Source: Lentimicrobiaceae bacterium | Lineage (GTDB): Bacteria; Bacteroidota; Bacteroidia; Bacteroidales; WCHB1-69 | NCBI GenBank assembly: GCA_009787675.1 | Contig: WQSU01000083.1 | Location: forward strand, 1 to 9,221 | Length of the DNA: 9,221 nucleotides | Direction: 5' to 3' | Shown: in pieces, positions 6,749-9,221 of the stretch | Position numbering within the stretch: the first letter of the stretch is position 1 | Layout: every line of letters begins with the position of its first letter | Program-made: the position numbers and the translations under genes | The notes under the pieces: generated by a model | Seen by the model: the letters and a program-made list of their open reading frames with translations, nothing else | Told to the model about the DNA's origin: nothing | Database searches by the model: none

Positions 6749-6871
6749 TCACACTATTATATAACTATATAAATAACATAATCGCTCATTATCGGATTAA
6801 GTCGGCAAAGAAACGCTTTTTATTTGATTTTTTTTATTTTTGTCCTCCAATTTTTTTAAAAAATAGTGTGA
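6749..6871. repeat. Inverted pair of a 10-bp leader motif between ricT and the division gene
   Basis: AATAGTGTGA ends on the first base of the plus-strand ATG (6862-6871), and its exact reverse complement TCACACTATT lies at 6749-6758, 3 bp before the ricT ATG on the minus strand. Each copy therefore sits in the same place and orientation relative to its own gene, 103 bp apart. A shared regulator site or mRNA leader element is possible; chance is not excluded. A TATTTTTG octamer at 6835-6842 may be the -7 element of the plus-strand gene. Confidence 0.4.
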
Positions 6872-7152
6872 TGAATCGTAAACATGTTGTCATAATCAGC
6901 GCCGTAACCGCAGTTGTTTTTTTTGTGTATTTATTCTTTTTTTCTGAAAATAACATCTATAAACACAGAGAGTTAAATTTGAAGATTGAACAATTGGACG
7001 CAAATATTGCAAAAACAAAAAACCAAATTAACAATACATATACTTTTGAACAGTTGGAGAATGATACGGCTGGGAAATTGGAACAATATGCCAGAGAACA
7101 GTTGAATTTGCAACGAGAAGGGGAGGATGTATATTTGGTGGTGTATGAGTAG
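6871..7152 (+). CDS. FtsB/DivIC-family septum formation initiator
   Basis: From ATG at 6871 the product is 93 residues, typical for this family. A four-residue basic cytoplasmic stub (MNRK) precedes one transmembrane helix at about 6-25 (VVIISAVTAVVFFVYLFFF). A coiled coil follows, about 30-60 (RELNLKIEQLDANIAKTKNQI), then the family-type C-terminal motif: LEQYAREQLNLQREGEDVYLV. FtsB/DivIC proteins span the inner membrane once and join FtsL and FtsQ/DivIB in the divisome, where they help activate septal peptidoglycan synthesis. The frame stays open back to 6619, but that extension runs antisense through ricT and adds a non-family N-terminus, so I reject it. The gene is divergent from ricT. 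Sequence alone does not tell FtsB from DivIC, so no symbol is given. Confidence 0.86.
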   Translation: MNRKHVVIISAVTAVVFFVYLFFFSENNIYKHRELNLKIEQLDANIAKTKNQINNTYTFEQLENDTAGKLEQYAREQLNLQREGEDVYLVVYE

Positions 7153-7223
7153 AGTTTATAGATTAGATATTAAGTGCTTTAAATTCAAGGTTCAATGTTT
7201 ATGACTGGAGGGTAACTGCATAT

Positions 7224-7256
7224 TTTGTTAACCATACTACAAAAACACTATTTTCG
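7224..7256 (+). promoter_or_regulatory. Probable Bacteroidota-type promoter of the Gate-domain gene
   Basis: TTTG at 7224-7227, 21 bp of spacer and TATTTTCG at 7249-7256 match the Bacteroidota sigma-A pattern TTTG/TAnnTTTG with one mismatch. A start about 7 bp downstream would leave only a few bases of leader before ATG at 7270. A GTTAAC palindrome lies in the spacer (7227-7232). Confidence 0.5.
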
Positions 7257-7269
7257 CCCCCTTTAATTT

Positions 7270-8238
7270 ATGAACCTTACCGCAATCGTACAATCTTGGT
7301 TTCGCCAAAGCATTACCACGAGTATCAAAATTTTTAAGATTATGATACCCGTTTCTATTTTGGTGAAGATCTTGCAGGAAACAGGGTTGATTGTGTATAT
7401 CGGTAAAGCCTTGGCGCCCCTCATGAGCGTGATGGGGCTGCCCGGAGAAATGGGGTTGGTTTGGGCTTCCGCCATGTTGGGCAACATTTACGCCGGTATT
7501 ATTACTTATTTTTCTATCGGAGTGAGTTTAACCTCTGCGCAGATAACGGTTTTGTCCACCATCATCCTAATTGCGCACACACTGCCTGTTGAATTAGCCA
7601 TTACGCAAAAAGCAGGAGTGAAAGCCGGCGCCGCGTTTTTGTTCCGGTTTCTGTTGGGGTTTTTTGCAGGAATTGTTCTATATCAGATATATAACATTTT
7701 TAATGTATATCAAAATATTCCTACAGGAATAGAGAAAATTGTAGCAATTTCCGAAAACGCCACTTTGGGCGCCTGGGCGCTCAGTGAATTGAAAAATTAC
7801 GCCATTGTCTTTTGCTATATCACGGGTTTGATTATTATTATGGATATTTTAAAACGTGTGGGCATCATTGAAAAGATAAACCAATGGTTTTATCCTGTGT
7901 TAAAATTCTTAGGCATTGGAAAAGAGGTAATTCCCATCACCGTTATTGGGATGACGCTGGGGTTGGCGTACGGCGGCGGGCTCATTATTAATGAAGTGCA
8001 GCAAACAAAGTTAGAACGCAGAAATGTTTGCTATGCTTTACTGTTGATGTCTTTGTTTCACAGTGTTGTGGAAGATTCTATTCTCATGATTTCTATTGGG
8101 GCAAAAGTTTCTGGGGTGTTCATTTTCAGGTTTCTGTTCACTTTGCTTATTATGTATTTTTTTGTTAAAATAACACAATCGTGGAGTGAAAACAGGATGC
8201 AACGGTGGTTTTATTCAAGGAGAAAAACTACGGTTTAG
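7270..8238 (+). CDS. Gate-domain (nucleoside recognition) membrane protein, SpmA/SpmB-like
   Basis: This 322-residue polytopic inner-membrane protein contains two Gate-type repeats. The first covers about residues 20-135 (IMIPVSILVKILQETGLIVYIGKALAPLM, with HTLPVE at 103-108). The second covers about 175-300 (GLIIIMDILKRVGIIEKINQWFYPVLKFLGI, with HSVVED at 264-269). The matching His...Glu/Asp motif in each half supports an internal duplication. Between the repeats is a helix and a short soluble loop (NVYQNIPTGIEK). The Gate family includes nucleoside transporters, the FeoB channel part and the sporulation proteins SpmA and SpmB. This arrangement points to a small-solute transporter or channel, but the substrate is unknown and no sporulation role should be read from it. 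It has its own probable promoter at 7224-7256, and its TAG overlaps the 3' end of the convergent adaptor gene by 11 bp. Confidence 0.87.
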   Translation: MNLTAIVQSWFRQSITTSIKIFKIMIPVSILVKILQETGLIVYIGKALAPLMSVMGLPGEMGLVWASAMLGNIYAGIITYFSIGVSLTSAQITVLSTIILIAHTLPVELAITQKAGVKAGAAFLFRFLLGFFAGIVLYQIYNIFNVYQNIPTGIEKIVAISENATLGAWALSELKNYAIVFCYITGLIIIMDILKRVGIIEKINQWFYPVLKFLGIGKEVIPITVIGMTLGLAYGGGLIINEVQQTKLERRNVCYALLLMSLFHSVVEDSILMISIGAKVSGVFIFRFLFTLLIMYFFVKITQSWSENRMQRWFYSRRKTTV

Positions 8239-9221
8239 GCGGCACAGGTTTAATCTTATCGTCAATAACCTTTCCCCGCAACGCCATATCTGCCGCAACG
8301 CCCTCTTTAATTTCTACATAAAAACCATCGGAAAGCCCTATCACTACAGGAGTTTTTGCATATTTCTCCTTTCCTTCTTTTTCCGGATTTTCTACATAAA
8401 CAAAAGCCGAATCGGCAGCAAACTCTAAAGCATATTCGGGAACTGCTAAAACATCTTCGGATTTTTCAGTAACAATTTCTCCATTAGCACTATATCCTGA
8501 ACGAATGAACGTGCCGTCGCTTGTTTTATGCACAGCCGCTTTCACCTGAAAGAGGGTCGCGCCGTTTTCCATGGTGCCCTTGGGGGCGATGTATTCCAAT
8601 TCAGCTTCAAAATTCCGATCCTGTATGGCGCCAATAATCAGCTTTACATGGTTTCCAACGCCGATTCTGCCCACTTCGGTTTCATCCACTTTTCCCACAA
8701 AAATCAGGTCGTTCATGTTGGCAACAGTGGCGATGGTAGTGCCGTCGTTAAATGTATTGGCTTGAATAACAGAATTTCCCACTTTTATTGGAACATCTAA
8801 AATCATACCCGAAATGGTGGATTTAACCAATGTATTGCTGTATTGTTCCGTGCTTTTTGAAATACCTTCTTTAATAATTTGCAGGTTTTCTTGAGCGTTG
8901 TTCACCTCTTCCTTAGCTGTTAGCAAGGCGGTTTGAGCCTGCTCATAAGACTCTTTGGTGGAAACGCCCGATTTGAAAAGCGTTTCCGTCCTTTCGAAAT
9001 TATTCTGCGCCTGTTCCAAGTTGATTTCGGAAGTTTTCAACCGCGATTCGGCACTGTTGAGTTGGGCAATATCCGGCACTACCTTTACTTTAGCAATCAC
9101 ATCGCCGGCTTTGATCAGTTGCCCCGCTTCTTTATACAATTCTATAACGATTCCTGAAATTTGCGGCTTGATTGCCACTTCGTTTCTCGGCTCTACAGTT
9201 CCTGTTATAATAGTCTTTTTT
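8228..9221 (-). CDS. Efflux periplasmic adaptor (HlyD/MacA-type membrane fusion protein), 5' end outside window
   Basis: About 330 residues are visible and the frame stays open to the window edge. The GTG at 9178 is internal, because upstream codons read TIITGTVEPRNEV, the usual start of the first adaptor strand after a membrane anchor. In order: first half of the lipoyl-like domain (IKPQISGIVIELYKEAGQLIKAGDVIAKV), a coiled-coil hairpin (about 80 residues: LNSAESRLKTSEINLEQAQ, then LFKSGVSTKESYEQAQ and TAKEEVNNAQENLQ), the second lipoyl half (TLVKSTISGMILDVPIKVG), a beta-barrel (LIFVGKVDETEVGRI) and a membrane-proximal domain ending KPVPPKP. Such adaptors link an inner-membrane ABC (MacB type) or RND pump to an outer-membrane TolC-like channel. 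The barrel and single hairpin fit the MacA kind best. The pump genes are probably beyond the window, since downstream on this strand lies only the antisense Gate gene. Confidence 0.92.
   Translation of the reverse strand, partial: KKTIITGTVEPRNEVAIKPQISGIVIELYKEAGQLIKAGDVIAKVKVVPDIAQLNSAESRLKTSEINLEQAQNNFERTETLFKSGVSTKESYEQAQTALLTAKEEVNNAQENLQIIKEGISKSTEQYSNTLVKSTISGMILDVPIKVGNSVIQANTFNDGTTIATVANMNDLIFVGKVDETEVGRIGVGNHVKLIIGAIQDRNFEAELEYIAPKGTMENGATLFQVKAAVHKTSDGTFIRSGYSANGEIVTEKSEDVLAVPEYALEFAADSAFVYVENPEKEGKEKYAKTPVVIGLSDGFYVEIKEGVAADMALRGKVIDDKIKPVPPKP

Noticed and set aside
6619..6870. 84-residue N-terminal extension of the FtsB/DivIC protein
   Set aside because: It runs antisense through the 5' end of ricT and through AT-rich spacer, and the family begins with a short stub before its single membrane helix.
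7263..7487. Minus-strand frame of 74 codons opposite the Gate-protein gene
   Set aside because: It is antisense to a well-supported membrane protein gene and has no recognisable feature.
9176..9178. GTG as the start of the efflux adaptor
   Set aside because: In-frame codons upstream encode the conserved first strand (TGTVEP), so the real start lies beyond the window.
1..9221. Defence system, prophage, insertion sequence, CRISPR array, tRNA or riboswitch
   Set aside because: Reading both strands I saw no transposase, nuclease or phage protein, no spaced direct repeats, no cloverleaf, and no spacer long or structured enough to suggest a known riboswitch.

Overview
The window looks like ordinary core chromosome from a member of the Bacteroidota. 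The DNA is AT-rich. Most genes lack a Shine-Dalgarno sequence. Several starts are preceded by a TATTTTTG or TATTTTCG octamer, resembling the Bacteroidota -7 element TAnnTTTG. The proteins (DcaP-like porin, Bacteroidota-type DnaA, PSP1/RicT protein with two Cys clusters, a short bactofilin, a large PlsC-like acyltransferase) fit that phylum. I cannot name a genus. I saw no tRNA, rRNA, CRISPR array, insertion sequence or phage gene.

Layout. Positions 1-851 (minus) hold the N-terminal part of an outer-membrane DcaP-type porin, cut by the window edge. Divergent from it is a tight plus-strand cluster (947-2847): bactofilin, a four-helix membrane protein, and a lysophospholipid-type acyltransferase with atypical catalytic boxes. 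A strong 20-bp palindrome follows, then a secreted protein of unknown function (2895-3410). dnaA (3461-4924, minus) is convergent with that gene. A 230-bp AT-rich spacer separates dnaA from a divergent, stand-alone riboflavin kinase domain (5155-5535). This is convergent, with only 10 bp between, with a PSP1-domain ricT homologue (5546-6745, minus). Divergent from ricT is a short FtsB/DivIC-family division protein (6871-7152). Next come a two-repeat Gate (nucleoside recognition) membrane protein (7270-8238) and, convergent and overlapping it by 11 bp, the C-terminal part of a MacA/HlyD-type efflux adaptor (8228-9221, 5' end outside the window).

The genes are mostly housekeeping: replication initiation (dnaA), division (FtsB/DivIC), cell shape and envelope (bactofilin, acyltransferase, porin, efflux adaptor), flavin cofactor synthesis (riboflavin kinase) and RNA processing (RicT). 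Apart from the 947-2847 cluster they are not one functional unit. I found no evidence of a new multi-gene system. The points most worth checking are the one-domain riboflavin kinase, the altered acyltransferase boxes, the 10-bp motif placed symmetrically just before the two divergent starts of ricT and the division gene, and the palindrome plus repeat-like DNA around the secreted orphan.
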